This document shows positions 16,977-25,523 of a stretch of DNA of 64,000 nucleotides, piece after piece. The DNA is from Erythrobacter sp. KY5. Lineage in GTDB: Bacteria > Pseudomonadota > Alphaproteobacteria > Sphingomonadales > Sphingomonadaceae. The number at the start of each line of letters is the position of its first letter. Position 1 is the first letter of the stretch. The position numbers and the translations under genes are program-made. Under the pieces are notes generated by a model. That model had not been told where the DNA came from. It worked only from the letters and a program-made list of their open reading frames with translations, and ran no database searches. The stretch spans positions 3,083,001-3,147,000 of the forward strand of contig NZ_CP021912.1 in assembly GCF_003264115.1 (NCBI RefSeq). The letters are read 5' to 3'.

Positions 16977-17786
16977 TCAGAGCCTTCTGTTGAATTCCCA
17001 TTCGAGGTCTTTCCAGCGACTGTAGAATTGCTCGGGCAAGTTGAAAGGGGCAGCAAGCTGGACCGCGCGAATTGCGCGTTCGCAGTGCAGGCCTGCTTGT
17101 GGACGATTGCTGTCGGTCACACTGCGGGAAACATTGGTGCAGCGCGGGCGGCCCTTGAGGCTGCCGTCTTCGTTGAGCTGCCAGGTTACCACCGATTCAA
17201 GCAGTTCGGCCTCCACCCCTGAGGGCGCGTTCCAGTGCGGGCGCAACTGGCGCGTGATGGCCGATGCCAATGCGGCGCGTTCCGCGCGGCCGAATGTTGC
17301 TGCCGGGGCGCTGGTTGTATCGGTCTGGGTCGAGCTGCCCTGTCCCTCGAGGAAGTTGTCGCCGATGCGGCTGCCGCCTGCGGGCTGCTCGGCGCGGCGC
17401 TGAGAGGGTTGCTGGCGGGTTTCTTCGGGACGGCGGCGGTCGCGGGTGTCGGGCGGCGCCTGTGTGCGAGGTTGCGTCCGCGTTTGCGGGCGCGGCGGTG
17501 TGGGCGGCGCGGTTTCCGCAGCAGGCTGCGACGAGGCCTCCTCCGGCGGAGAAGGAATATCGGTCAGCGTCGGCGCAATCGCCGCGCGGCTTTCGGGCAC
17601 CGGATTGGGCGCGGTCGATTCAAGGCTTACCTCGGTCGCGAGGCTCACCGCGACGCGTTGCGGCGGGGTGAAAGGTTCAGGCGCGAACAGGACCTGCGCC
17701 GCAAGCAACGCGACCAGCGCGCCGTGCAGCACGATCGCGGCGATCAGCCCGATCCTGTCTTCAGTCCTGAACGTGCTCTCTCCCAT
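16977..17786 (-). CDS. tolA: TolA-like envelope energy-transducing protein
   Basis: 269 residues. One membrane helix (about 13-33) is followed by a long Pro/Arg/Gln-rich periplasmic region (about 75-150) and a C-terminal TolA/TonB-type domain (ALASAITRQLRPHWNAPSGV, WQLNEDGSLKGRP, AIRAVQLAAPFNLPEQFYSR). It connects the TolQR motor to TolB and Pal. The linker is much shorter and lacks the Ala/Lys helix of E. coli TolA, which is normal for alphaproteobacteria. Four bases separate it from tolB. Confidence 0.93.
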   Translation of the reverse strand: MGESTFRTEDRIGLIAAIVLHGALVALLAAQVLFAPEPFTPPQRVAVSLATEVSLESTAPNPVPESRAAIAPTLTDIPSPPEEASSQPAAETAPPTPPRPQTRTQPRTQAPPDTRDRRRPEETRQQPSQRRAEQPAGGSRIGDNFLEGQGSSTQTDTTSAPAATFGRAERAALASAITRQLRPHWNAPSGVEAELLESVVTWQLNEDGSLKGRPRCTNVSRSVTDSNRPQAGLHCERAIRAVQLAAPFNLPEQFYSRWKDLEWEFNRRL

Positions 17787-17798
17787 CTCTGCCTCTCG

Positions 17799-18254
17799 CT
17801 ATGGGGGAGTAACTGAACCGTCGGTGACCAGCGAGATCGAGGTGAAGCCGGCACGGCCAAGCTCACCCATCACCGCCATCACCCGGCCATAATCGAGGCT
17901 GCGATCGCCGCGAAGGACAATCGTGGGCAGCTCTCCCGCCGCGTTGCGGTCAAGCGTCGCCAGCGCATCGGGCAGAGCGCCGGTCGGCACGGCGTCATCG
18001 CCGATATAGACGCGGCCATCGCTGTCGATGCTGATCGTCACCTGCTCCCGCGCTTCCTCGACCGGATTGGCGCGGCTCTCGGGAAGTTCGATCGGCACGC
18101 CCACGGCGGGCAGCGTCACCGTCACCATGAAGATGATGAGCAGCACCAGCATCACATCGACCAGCGGCGTGACGTTGATCTCCGCCATGGCCGCACGCTT
18201 GCGGCTGGAACGGCGAGAGCGCGCACCCGAAGAAGAGGCAAGCGAGACGCCCAT
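17799..18254 (-). CDS. tolR: TolR, ExbD-family motor stator subunit
   Basis: 151 residues. A basic N-terminus is followed by AEINVTPLVDVMLVLLIIFM, the ExbD/TolR transmembrane helix with the essential Asp in the LVDVML motif. The periplasmic domain includes PTIVLRGDRSLDYGRVMAVM. It works with TolQ to harvest the proton gradient. Its ATG overlaps the tolQ stop by one base (TAATG), so translation is coupled. Confidence 0.96.
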   Translation of the reverse strand: MGVSLASSSGARSRRSSRKRAAMAEINVTPLVDVMLVLLIIFMVTVTLPAVGVPIELPESRANPVEEAREQVTISIDSDGRVYIGDDAVPTGALPDALATLDRNAAGELPTIVLRGDRSLDYGRVMAVMGELGRAGFTSISLVTDGSVTPP

Positions 18255-18976
18255 TACGCTCTATCCAGCTCGCGGCTCAGGCCTGCGTGGACCTTGTCGG
18301 CGAAGCGGTGAAGCTTTGCCTCGTACTGGTTCACCGCGTTCGAGAAACGGTTATAGGCGATCACCGCCGGGATAGCAGCGAATAGGCCGATTGCGGTGGC
18401 GAACAGTGCCTCTGCGATGCCCGGTGCGACGACTGCGAGCGATGCCGATTGCTGCGCGCCGATCTGGAAGAAGCTGTTCATGATGCCCCACACGGTTCCG
18501 AACAGACCCACGAACGGCGCAACCGATCCGGTCGTGGCGAGGAAGTTGAGCTTGCCCGCCAGTTCGTCGGCCTCCTCTGCGACCTGGCTTTCCATCGCCG
18601 CGCCGATACGTTCGCGCGCGGCGGGGCGGTCGGGCGCGCCTGACTTGGTTGAGCGCCGCCATTCGTCGAGCCCTGCTCCTGCCACGCGGGCAGATGGCAC
18701 TGTCGCGCGGCGCTGTTTGGTCAGCATCGCTTCGCGGTCGCGCGTGTCCCAGAACTCAGCCTCGTATCCGCGCGATGCGGAATTGAGCTTGCCGATGCGC
18801 AGCATGAACGACACGATGATCGCCCAGGTCCAGATGCTTGCAAGGATCAGCCCGATCATCACCGCCTGAACCACGATATCGGCGGCCAGAAACAGCTCAA
18901 TCGGATCGAGCCGCGTCGGCCCAAGAGAGGTGGCCCCCGCTTCGGCGAGCCCGGCGCTCAACAGGTCAATCAGCAC
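18254..18976 (-). CDS. tolQ: TolQ, ExbB/MotA-family proton channel subunit
   Basis: 240 residues with three membrane helices (about 34-58, 145-168 and 185-207). The proton-channel core is GSVAPFVGLFGTVWGIMNSF and the third helix ATAIGLFAAIPAVIAYNRF. It forms the stator with TolR. It begins three bases after the ybgC stop and overlaps tolR. Confidence 0.96.
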   Translation of the reverse strand: MLIDLLSAGLAEAGATSLGPTRLDPIELFLAADIVVQAVMIGLILASIWTWAIIVSFMLRIGKLNSASRGYEAEFWDTRDREAMLTKQRRATVPSARVAGAGLDEWRRSTKSGAPDRPAARERIGAAMESQVAEEADELAGKLNFLATTGSVAPFVGLFGTVWGIMNSFFQIGAQQSASLAVVAPGIAEALFATAIGLFAAIPAVIAYNRFSNAVNQYEAKLHRFADKVHAGLSRELDRA

Positions 18977-18979
18977 TCT

Positions 18980-19450
18980 CTAGCTATCCTCTCGTGTCAT
19001 GAATTGGTTGAAGGCCTCGCGCCATTCGGCAGGCTGGCGCTTGGGCCGGCCTTCGAGCGATATGAACCCGACGCGCAAGGTCGCTTCGCACAGGCCTTCC
19101 TCGCCGCGCCTTGCAATCTGGTGCATCCGGCAACTTGCCGCGCCCAGTTCGGTGCAGGTGGTGGTGATCACCACGTCATCGTCGAGCTTTGCGGGCCGCA
19201 GATATTTGAGATGTATCTCGGAAACGGCGTACGCACCGCCCGCACCTTCGCCATCTGCTCCTGCCTCGATCTCGGCGCGCTGGTCGATGCCCAGCATCCT
19301 CAGCAAATCGCTGCGAGCACGCTCGAACCAGCGCAGATAATTGGCATGATAGGTGATGCCTGAAAGGTCGGTATCCTCGTAATAGACGCGCACCGCATAA
19401 AGGTGCTGCGAACCATCGATGACGCCGCCCGGAGGAGTTGGTTTTACCAT
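18980..19450 (-). CDS. ybgC: YbgC-type acyl-CoA thioesterase of the Tol-Pal operon
   Basis: 156 residues, hot-dog fold. The signature YYEDTDLSGITYHANYLRWF contains the catalytic Asp, and ERARSDLLRMLG follows. It hydrolyses short or malonyl-type acyl-CoAs in vitro in other species; its link to Tol-Pal is conserved but not fully explained. It is the first gene of the operon, so the promoter should lie in the repeat-containing 19451-19660 gap. ATG 19450 is used. Confidence 0.94.
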   Translation of the reverse strand: MVKPTPPGGVIDGSQHLYAVRVYYEDTDLSGITYHANYLRWFERARSDLLRMLGIDQRAEIEAGADGEGAGGAYAVSEIHLKYLRPAKLDDDVVITTTCTELGAASCRMHQIARRGEEGLCEATLRVGFISLEGRPKRQPAEWREAFNQFMTREDS

Positions 19451-19570
19451 GTTGCAAAGCCACCTAGCGCAGCGGAGATTCGCTGGAAAGGTGCGTTTGT
19501 CGCTGGCCGCATGAACGGGGACGAAACGAATCTCAGCTGCGGTGAGGTGTTAGAAGTCGGAAACGACGCC

Positions 19571-19660
19571 GCAGGCGTCGCAAGGGCGACTGCCCGCCCG
19601 CAGCGGGCGCAGCTTTGCTGCGCGTCTAGCGAGGACGCACACGCGGATGCGTGTGCGAAA
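19571..19660. repeat. Dispersed palindromic element, copy A
   Basis: The segment GCAAGGGCGAC-T-GCCCGCCCGCAGCGG (19580-19606) and the segment GTCTAGCGAGGAC (19624-19636) recur at 22824-22850 and 22872-22884 with one difference in about 40 bases. The second segment is followed by a perfect 8-bp hairpin with a GGAT loop: GCACACGC (19637-19644) and GCGTGTGC (19649-19656). In copy B the loop is the same but the stem sequence differs with every pair preserved. It lies between ybgC and hinT. Confidence 0.75.
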
Positions 19661-19662
19661 TG

Positions 19663-20040
19663 CTAACGAGCTATCATCGGACCCAGAGGCTGGCCGCCGA
19701 AGATATGGACATGCAGGTGCGGGACTTCCTGTCCGCCATGCGCGCCGATATTCGCCATGAGGCGATAGCCGGGTTCGACAAGGCCCTTCATGCGGGCCAC
19801 TTCGCCGACCGCGCGGATAAAGCCGCCGATTTTCTCGTCCGATGCCTTTGCGCTGAAATCGTCCCAGCTGACATACTTGCCCTTGGGAATCACCAGCGTG
19901 TGAATTTCCGCCTGCGGATTGATGTCCTCGAACGCGAAGGCCCAGTCGTCTTCGTAGACTTTGTTCGACGGAATTTCCCCGCGCAGGATCTTCGCGAAGA
20001 TGTTGTCGTCATCGTAAGGCAGCGTCGGGTCGATCGGCAT
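19663..20040 (-). CDS. hinT: HIT-family nucleotide-binding protein (HinT-like)
   Basis: 125 residues. The histidine triad is HLHVHIF near the C-terminus, and DNIFAKILRGEIPSNKVYED is the typical N-terminus. HinT proteins hydrolyse adenosine phosphoramidates such as lysyl- or aminoacyl-AMP. It lies 22 bases downstream of hisE and is probably the last gene of the his operon, an arrangement frequent in alphaproteobacteria. Confidence 0.93.
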   Translation of the reverse strand: MPIDPTLPYDDDNIFAKILRGEIPSNKVYEDDWAFAFEDINPQAEIHTLVIPKGKYVSWDDFSAKASDEKIGGFIRAVGEVARMKGLVEPGYRLMANIGAHGGQEVPHLHVHIFGGQPLGPMIAR

Positions 20041-20062
20041 GATTTACTCCTTGCGACAGAAA

Positions 20063-20374
20063 TCAGGGGCGTGAAGCTTTTTCCTCGAGCCCCGAAAGCC
20101 CCTCTCGCCGGTCGAGTTCGGCAAGGACGTGGTCGAGGCTGACACCCTTGGCCTGAAGCAGGACGAGCAGATGGAAGATGAGGTCGGCGCTTTCGCTCAC
20201 CAGTTCCTCGTTCGAGCCGGAGACCGCCGCGATCACCGCCTCGGTCGCTTCCTCGCCCAGCTTCTGCGCGATCTTGGACAGGCCTTTGGCGTTGAGCTTG
20301 GCGACGTAGCTGGTCTCAGGCGAGGCAGCGCGGCGCTGCGCGATGGTCTTTTCGAGGCGTTCCAGGGTGCTCAT
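20063..20374 (-). CDS. hisE: Phosphoribosyl-ATP pyrophosphohydrolase
   Basis: 103 residues, second step of histidine synthesis (PR-ATP to PR-AMP). The all-alpha NTP pyrophosphohydrolase core has the acidic metal-binding motif [13 protein letters not shown] and [13 protein letters not shown]. The start [15 protein letters not shown] (ATG 20374) fits the family; the longer open frame to 20497 runs into hisF. It is a stand-alone HisE, not fused to HisI. Confidence 0.95.
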   Translation of the reverse strand: MSTLERLEKTIAQRRAASPETSYVAKLNAKGLSKIAQKLGEEATEAVIAAVSGSNEELVSESADLIFHLLVLLQAKGVSLDHVLAELDRREGLSGLEEKASRP

Positions 20375-20390
20375 GGGCGCGGGGTCTCGC

Positions 20391-21191
20391 TCAAACGCCG
20401 CGCGCAGGCAAGCCTGCATCGCGCAGCGCCTTGTGCGCCTCGGCAATCGAGTGGGTGCCAAAGTGGAAGATCGATGCGGCGAGCACTGCGCTCGCATGGC
20501 CTTCGCGCACCCCTTCGACGAGGTGGTCGAGATTGCCGACGCCGCCGCTGGCGACGACTGGGATGCTCACGGCATCGGCGATGGTGCGGGTTAGTTCCAG
20601 GTCATATCCGGTCTGCGTCCCGTCGCCGTCCATGCTGGTCACGAGCAATTCGCCCGCTCCAAGCTCGGCGACTTGTCTGGCATATTCGACAGCGTCAATC
20701 CCGGTCGGCTTGCGTCCGCCATGGGTGAAGATTTCCCACTTCGGCCCTGGCTCGGGTGCCTCGCCCTGCACGGGAATTGCAGGTGTGACCCGGCGCGCAT
20801 CGACGCTGGCGACGACGCACTGGCTGCCGAACTTCGCTGCGATCTCGCTCACCAGTTCGGGCCGCGCGACTGCGGCGGAATTGATCGCAACCTTGTCGGC
20901 GCCTGCGAGCAGCAACGCACGCGCATCTTCGACGCTGCGCACTCCGCCTCCGACGGTGAGCGGCATGAAGCACACCTCTGCCGTGCGCCGGACGATATCG
21001 AGCAGTGTCCCGCGCCCTTCATGGCTGGCGGAAATGTCGAGGAAGCACAATTCGTCCGCCCCCGCTTCGTCATAGGCGCGCGCCTGTTCGACCGGGTCGC
21101 CTGCGTCTTTGAGATCGACGAAATTGACGCCCTTGACGACGCGCCCATCGGCGACGTCGAGACAGGGGATGACGCGGATGCGGACGGTCAT
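20391..21191 (-). CDS. hisF: Imidazole glycerol phosphate synthase cyclase subunit HisF
   Basis: 266 residues, (beta-alpha)8 barrel. Catalytic Asp residues lie in [15 protein letters not shown] (Asp12) and VVASVDARR. Phosphate loops are LTVGGGVRS and VVASGGVGN. It uses ammonia delivered by HisH to convert PRFAR into IGP and AICAR. The region around residues 135-150 ([20 protein letters not shown]) is slightly longer than in E. coli. hisE follows after 16 bases. Confidence 0.97.
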   Translation of the reverse strand: MTVRIRVIPCLDVADGRVVKGVNFVDLKDAGDPVEQARAYDEAGADELCFLDISASHEGRGTLLDIVRRTAEVCFMPLTVGGGVRSVEDARALLLAGADKVAINSAAVARPELVSEIAAKFGSQCVVASVDARRVTPAIPVQGEAPEPGPKWEIFTHGGRKPTGIDAVEYARQVAELGAGELLVTSMDGDGTQTGYDLELTRTIADAVSIPVVASGGVGNLDHLVEGVREGHASAVLAASIFHFGTHSIAEAHKALRDAGLPARGV

Positions 21192-21212
21192 GGGGTGCTC
21201 CAGTCTGGCTCC

Positions 21213-21308
21213 TCATTGCGAGGAGCCGCAGGCGACGCGGCAATCCAAGGGCCATTGGTCTCAATCACTGGGTTCGGTCCATGGATTGCTTCGCCTCGCT
21301 CGCAATGA
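21213..21308. repeat. Dispersed inverted-repeat element, TCATTGCGAG type
   Basis: The outer arms TCATTGCGAG (21213-21222) and CTCGCAATGA (21299-21308) are exact inverted repeats, and the inner parts (GGCAATCCA and TGGATTGCTT) also pair. This layout is a known type of dispersed repeat in many alphaproteobacteria and other phyla. It fills the hisA-hisF gap and would form a long hairpin in the his mRNA. Confidence 0.8.
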
Positions 21309-21321
21309 CGAAATAGGCTGC

Positions 21322-22050
21322 TCATGCCCGCGCGCCCATCTGGATCGCCGCTGCAAGATCGAGCTTGCCTTCATAAAGAGCCCGCCCTGTAATCACGCCT
21401 TCAATGCCGTTATGCGCCTGAAGCGACAGGATGTGGATGTCGGCCAATCCCTTTACCCCGCCGCTGGCGATCACCGGGATGTCGACGCGCTGGGCCAAGT
21501 CCACCGTCGCCTCGATGTTCACGCCTTTGAGCAGCCCGTCGCGCCCAATGTCGGTGAAAAGCAGCGCGGCAACGCCTGCATCCTCGAACCGACGGGCGAG
21601 GTCGACCACGGGAACGTCGGACACTTCGGCCCAGCCTTCGGTCGCGACCATGCCGTCTTTCGCGTCCACCGCGACGACGATGCCGCCTTCCCATTCGCGG
21701 GCCATCTCCTTGACGAATTCGGGGTCCTTGAGCGCGGCGGAGCCCATCACCACGCGCGCAACACCAAGATCGAACCATCCCTCGACCGCCTTGGCATCGC
21801 GGATGCCGCCGCCAAGCTGCACATAGCCGGGGAACTGCTCGACGATGGCCTTCACCGCCTCGATATTGCGTCCCTCGCCTGCAAACGAGCCGTCGAGGTC
21901 GACCACGTGAAGGTGCTCTGCGCCCGCTTCGGCGAAGATCATCGCCTGCGCGGCAGGATCGTCGCCATAGATCGTCGCGCGGTCCATGTCGCCTTCGGCA
22001 AGCCGCACGACTTCGCCGCCCTTGAGGTCGATGGCTGGGAAAACGATCAT
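21322..22050 (-). CDS. hisA: ProFAR isomerase HisA
   Basis: 242 residues, (beta-alpha)8 barrel that isomerises ProFAR to PRFAR. Catalytic Asp8 is in VFPAIDLKGGEVVRL; the second Asp is in TDIGRDGLLKG. Phosphate-binding loops are QLGGGIRD and IASGGVKG. ATG 22050 gives the standard N-terminus; the open frame to 22278 reads through a repeat and into hisH. Confidence 0.97.
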   Translation of the reverse strand: MIVFPAIDLKGGEVVRLAEGDMDRATIYGDDPAAQAMIFAEAGAEHLHVVDLDGSFAGEGRNIEAVKAIVEQFPGYVQLGGGIRDAKAVEGWFDLGVARVVMGSAALKDPEFVKEMAREWEGGIVVAVDAKDGMVATEGWAEVSDVPVVDLARRFEDAGVAALLFTDIGRDGLLKGVNIEATVDLAQRVDIPVIASGGVKGLADIHILSLQAHNGIEGVITGRALYEGKLDLAAAIQMGARA

Positions 22051-22071
22051 TTCGCTGTGACCCCTCTCAAA

Positions 22072-22149
22072 GTCATCCCCGCGCAAGCGGGGACCCTGGG
22101 CGAATTTGCACCAAGGCCATCCTGGGTTCCCGCTTTTGCGGGAATGACA
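22072..22149. repeat. Dispersed inverted-repeat element, GTCATCCCCGC type
   Basis: GTCATCCCCGCGCAAGCGGG at the left and CCCGCTTTTGCGGGAATGAC at the right are imperfect inverted repeats. The type (GTCATTCCCGCGAAAGCGGG) is common in proteobacterial intergenic regions. It fills the hisH-hisA gap. Confidence 0.8.
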
Positions 22150-22156
22150 GCAGGTC

Positions 22157-22795
22157 TTACGGCTTCCATGCGAGGAACCTTTCCAACGTCGCAAGACCAT
22201 AGGCTTGGCTCTTTTCAGGGTGAAACTGCACGCCTGCAATGTTGGCGCGGCTGACCGCTGCCACAAGGCCTTCGCCATGGTCGGTCAGAGCCGCAACGTG
22301 ATACGGGTCTTCGGCGACGAAGTGATAGGAGTGGAGGAAGTAGGCCTCGCCCTCCTCGATCACCTGATGCCCCCCGGACTTTCGGCGCGCATGAGGCATG
22401 ATTGCAACGTCGTTCCAGCCCATATGCGGCACCTTGATCGCCGGGTCGTGCGGCTGGATCAGGCGAACCTCGCCCGGTATCCAGCCGAGGCCCTTATGCG
22501 TGCCGTGCTCAAGGCCGCGCGTCGCGAGCAATTGCATGCCGACGCAGATGCCGAGGAACGGCGCACCGCCGATCTCGACCCGTTCATGCAGCGCGTCGAC
22601 CATGCCCGGCACGGCTTTGAGGCCTTCGGCACACGCCTTGAACGCGCCCACTCCGGGGAGCACGATGCGGTCGGCTGCGCGCACGACGCTGGCATCGGCG
22701 GTGACCTTGACGTTCGCCCCGACCGCTTTCAGCGCATTGTAAACCGAATGCAGATTGCCCGCGCCGTAATCCACCAAAGCAACCTGCTCAGCCAT
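22157..22795 (-). CDS. hisH: Imidazole glycerol phosphate synthase glutaminase subunit HisH
   Basis: 212 residues, class I glutamine amidotransferase. The nucleophile Cys is in FLGICVGMQLL and the His-Glu dyad in GVQFHPEKSQ. VDYGAGNLHSVYNAL is the usual N-terminus. It feeds ammonia to HisF. The 125-base gap to hisB carries repeat copy B. Confidence 0.97.
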   Translation of the reverse strand: MAEQVALVDYGAGNLHSVYNALKAVGANVKVTADASVVRAADRIVLPGVGAFKACAEGLKAVPGMVDALHERVEIGGAPFLGICVGMQLLATRGLEHGTHKGLGWIPGEVRLIQPHDPAIKVPHMGWNDVAIMPHARRKSGGHQVIEEGEAYFLHSYHFVAEDPYHVAALTDHGEGLVAAVSRANIAGVQFHPEKSQAYGLATLERFLAWKP

Positions 22796-22820
22796 GGCGA
22801 AACCAATCGGCTGCGGAGCA

Positions 22821-22912
22821 GCCGCAAGGGCGACCGCCCGCCCGCAGCGGGGCCGCAGCGGAGCGGAGGCCGTCTAGCGAGGACGCGCGCCCGGATGGGC
22901 GCGCGCAAAGCA
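22821..22912. repeat. Dispersed palindromic element, copy B
   Basis: Shares GCAAGGGCGAC-C-GCCCGCCCGCAGCGG (22824-22850) and GTCTAGCGAGGAC (22872-22884) with copy A. The terminal hairpin is GCGCGCCC (22885-22892), loop GGAT, GGGCGCGC (22897-22904). The central part between the two shared blocks differs from copy A. It lies between hisB and hisH. Confidence 0.75.
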
Positions 22913-22920
22913 AAAACACC

Positions 22921-23526
22921 TCACCCACCAAGCTGCCCTTTCGTACTCGGGATAGCGCCGCCCTTCCTCGGGTCGCGTTCGACCGCGATGCGCATGGCGC
23001 GGGCAAAGCCCTTGTAAAGGCTCTCGCAAATGTGGTGGTTGTTGGTGCCGTAAAGCAGCTCGCAATGCAGCGTCAGTCCGGCAGACTGCGCGACCGAATG
23101 GAACCAGTGCTCGATCAGCTCGGTGTCCCATTCGCCGAGCTTTTCCTGGCTGAACGCGGCCTTCCACACCAGGTAAGGCCGCCCCGAAATGTCGAGCGAC
23201 ACGCGAGAAAGCGTCTCGTCCATCGGAGAGTACGCGCTGCCATACCGCCCGATCCCCGCCTTATCACCCAGCGCATCAGACAGCGCCTGACCCAGCGCAA
23301 TCGCCGAATCCTCGGTCGTGTGGTGCTGGTCGACATGCAGGTCGCCTTCGACCTTCATCGTCACGTCGATCAGCGAATGTTTCGAAAACTGTTCGACCAT
23401 GTGATCGAGAAATCCGATCCCCGTCGAAACGTCATAAGTGCCTGTTCCGTCGAGGTTCACCGCGATCTCGATCGAGGTCTCTGCGGTTTTCCGCTCTACT
23501 TTTCCGGTTCTGGGCTGGTCAGTCAT
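22921..23526 (-). CDS. hisB: Imidazoleglycerol-phosphate dehydratase HisB
   Basis: 201 residues, monofunctional. It dehydrates IGP to imidazole acetol phosphate at a Mn cluster bound by paired His motifs: [16 protein letters not shown] and [32 protein letters not shown] is present near the N-terminus. It is the first gene of hisBHAFE-hinT. The start at ATG 23526 is about 115 bases from the divergent sspB start. Confidence 0.97.
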   Translation of the reverse strand: MTDQPRTGKVERKTAETSIEIAVNLDGTGTYDVSTGIGFLDHMVEQFSKHSLIDVTMKVEGDLHVDQHHTTEDSAIALGQALSDALGDKAGIGRYGSAYSPMDETLSRVSLDISGRPYLVWKAAFSQEKLGEWDTELIEHWFHSVAQSAGLTLHCELLYGTNNHHICESLYKGFARAMRIAVERDPRKGGAIPSTKGQLGG

Positions 23527-23642
23527 GGCGCGCGCTATAGGCTTCTCGTCGGGGTGTGCAAACGGGTGATTGGCATAATTGCATACAATCGCTCACGAAA
23601 CGCTTGACCCGCGCCGCGAGGCTCGCCACGCTTTGTATCGTG

Positions 23643-24146
23643 ATGACCGAAGACACACCCGATAGCCTGATCCCGTATGACGAGATCGTCCAGGAGGCGC
23701 TGCGCGCCGTGGTCGGGCGTGTGCTCGGAGAGATCGAGCGTGGGGGCAGCGAACTGCCCGGCAACCACCATTTCTACATCACTTTCAAGACCGGGGCGAG
23801 CGGCGTGTCGATCCCCGCTCACCTGCGCGAACGCTTTCCCGATGAAATGACGATCGTCCTTCAGAACAAGTTCTGGGACCTCGACGTGCGCGAGGATGGC
23901 TTTACCGTCGGCCTCTCTTTCAACCAGATCCCGGCCAAGCTTGAAATTCCCTTTGCTGCGATCACGGCCTTCGTCGATCCGGCGGTGGATTTCGGCCTCC
24001 AGTTCCAGGCATCGGTCAGTGAACTCGCCCCCGAAGAGCATGAAGACGCCCAGAACGACGCCGACGTGCAGACCGCTAATGTCGCCGGGGACAGCGCGGA
24101 CGATGGCTCCAATGTCGTAACGGTCGATTTCGGCCGCAAGAAATAG
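23643..24146 (+). CDS. sspB: SspB-like ClpXP adaptor protein
   Basis: 167 residues. The N-terminal domain (YDEIVQEALRAVVGRVLGEI, HHFYITFKTGASGVSIPAHL, MTIVLQNKFWDLDV, FTVGLSFNQIPAKLEIPF) is the alphaproteobacterial SspB fold that binds ssrA-type degrons. An acidic, disordered linker follows and a basic C-terminal patch (VVTVDFGRKK) probably docks ClpX. ATG 23643 is chosen over the open frame to 23556. Divergent from hisB. Confidence 0.9.
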   Translation: MTEDTPDSLIPYDEIVQEALRAVVGRVLGEIERGGSELPGNHHFYITFKTGASGVSIPAHLRERFPDEMTIVLQNKFWDLDVREDGFTVGLSFNQIPAKLEIPFAAITAFVDPAVDFGLQFQASVSELAPEEHEDAQNDADVQTANVAGDSADDGSNVVTVDFGRKK

Positions 24147-24231
24147 CGCGGGGCGCAAAACTTTTCGCGCTGATCTTCACGGGCTGGGAAACGGGCTGGA
24201 AACCTTCCGCTGCTAGTGGTGTTGATTAGTA

Positions 24232-24702
24232 ATGAGCGAGAGACGATCACAAAAAGCACGCGAATTTGCCCGCGACAAGGCCAGCCGGTTGAAACGCGGG
24301 GCGATGGCGCGCGACCCGGTTGCGCGCGAACTCGTCGAACCGAGCGCCGATGCAAGCGCCAATACGCGAGCGCCCGTCCCCAGCACCAATCCCGCGACCA
24401 ACCTTGTGATCGCCGAAATCATCATCCGCGGCGCATCGACCATGTTCCGCAAGAATGTCGAACGCCGGGTTGCACGGGCCAATTACGGTGATGACGACAA
24501 GGCGCGCGAAGTGCTTGACGGGCGCACCGTGGTCACTTCGCTTGCCCTTTATGGTGCGAGCAAACTTGCCACGCGTTCTCCGCTCGGGCTTGGGGTTGTG
24601 ACCGGCGCGCTGGTTGCCAAGACGCTGTATGATCGCGGCAGAAGCCGGCAGCTGCGCAAACGCCGCGAAGGTGTCGGCAAGCTCACCTCATCAGAGGAAT
24701 AG
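24232..24702 (+). CDS. Conserved-type hypothetical protein, 156 residues
   Basis: A basic protein. Residues 1-50 are charged and probably disordered; 58-85 and 100-132 form helices, the second mildly hydrophobic (VTSLALYGASKLATRSPLGL, VVTGALVAKTLYDRG). The C-terminus is Arg/Lys-rich. It may associate with the membrane. No family recognised. It lies between sspB and gmk on the same strand. Confidence 0.75.
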   Translation: MSERRSQKAREFARDKASRLKRGAMARDPVARELVEPSADASANTRAPVPSTNPATNLVIAEIIIRGASTMFRKNVERRVARANYGDDDKAREVLDGRTVVTSLALYGASKLATRSPLGLGVVTGALVAKTLYDRGRSRQLRKRREGVGKLTSSEE

Positions 24703-24750
24703 CGGCCAAAGCCCCCTTGATTTGACGCTGCGATAACGCCAGTGGGCGAT

Positions 24751-25395
24751 ATGGGCGACTTCAAAACCATCGACAAACTTGCACGCCGCGGCCTGCTTTT
24801 CATCCTGTCCTCGCCATCGGGCGCAGGCAAAACGACGCTTTCGCGCATGCTGCTGGCGAAGGATCCCGAGATCAGGCTTTCGATTTCGGCCACCACCCGC
24901 CCCCCGCGTCCGGGCGAGGAAGACGGCGTGCATTATCACTTCGTCTCCGATGCCGAGTTCGACCGCATGGTCGAGGAGGACGACTTCTACGAATGGGCGC
25001 ACGTCTTCGGCCATCGTTACGGAACGCCCAAGGGCCATATCCGCGAGGGGCTTAAACAGGGGCAGGACTATCTGTTCGACATCGACTGGCAGGGCACGCA
25101 GCAGCTGAAGCAAAAGGACGACCAGGACGTCGTTACCGTCTTCGTCCTCCCGCCCAGCCTCGATGAATTGCGCCGCCGGCTGGAATCGCGCGCGCAGGAT
25201 TCAGACCAGGTGATCGACGTCCGCATGGAACGCGCCCGCGCTGAAATCAGCCACTGGGCCGAATACGATTACGTCGTCATCAACGACAGTGTCGAGGAAT
25301 GCTTCGCACGGGTATGCGAAGTGCTGGACGCCGAGCGTATGCGCAGGACGCGCCAGACCGGGCTGATTCCGTTTGTGCGCGAATTGATGGGGTAG
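24751..25395 (+). CDS. gmk: Guanylate kinase
   Basis: 214 residues. It phosphorylates GMP to GDP. The P-loop is SSPSGAGKTTLSRML; GMP-binding motifs are SISATTRPPRPGEEDGVHYH and FDIDWQGTQQLK; the lid is RLESRAQDS. ATG 24751 is preferred; GTG 24742 adds three residues. No strong ribosome-binding site is visible for either. Confidence 0.95.
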   Translation: MGDFKTIDKLARRGLLFILSSPSGAGKTTLSRMLLAKDPEIRLSISATTRPPRPGEEDGVHYHFVSDAEFDRMVEEDDFYEWAHVFGHRYGTPKGHIREGLKQGQDYLFDIDWQGTQQLKQKDDQDVVTVFVLPPSLDELRRRLESRAQDSDQVIDVRMERARAEISHWAEYDYVVINDSVEECFARVCEVLDAERMRRTRQTGLIPFVRELMG

Positions 25396-25472
25396 GTGGC
25401 TGCGGGCTGCTCGCGGCCCGATTGCGGACCGCCACGCCTCTCGCGACTGTGAGCTAAAATCTGACCTTGACG

Positions 25473-25503
25473 TAAGAAAGGGCACGGATTCCTCCGCGCC
25501 CTT
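25473..25503 (-). terminator. Rho-independent terminator of the DUF2383 gene
   Basis: Read on the minus strand: AAGGGCGCGGA, loop GGAA, TCCGTGCCCTT, then TCTTA. It sits 20 bases after the stop codon of the leftward gene. The T-run is on the minus strand only. Confidence 0.75.
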
Positions 25504-25523
25504 CCTCCAATATCGTCACGATC

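Noticed and set aside
24232-24702. Phage or plasmid gene
   Set aside because: Base composition and context (sspB, gmk) are chromosomal and no mobile feature is nearby.
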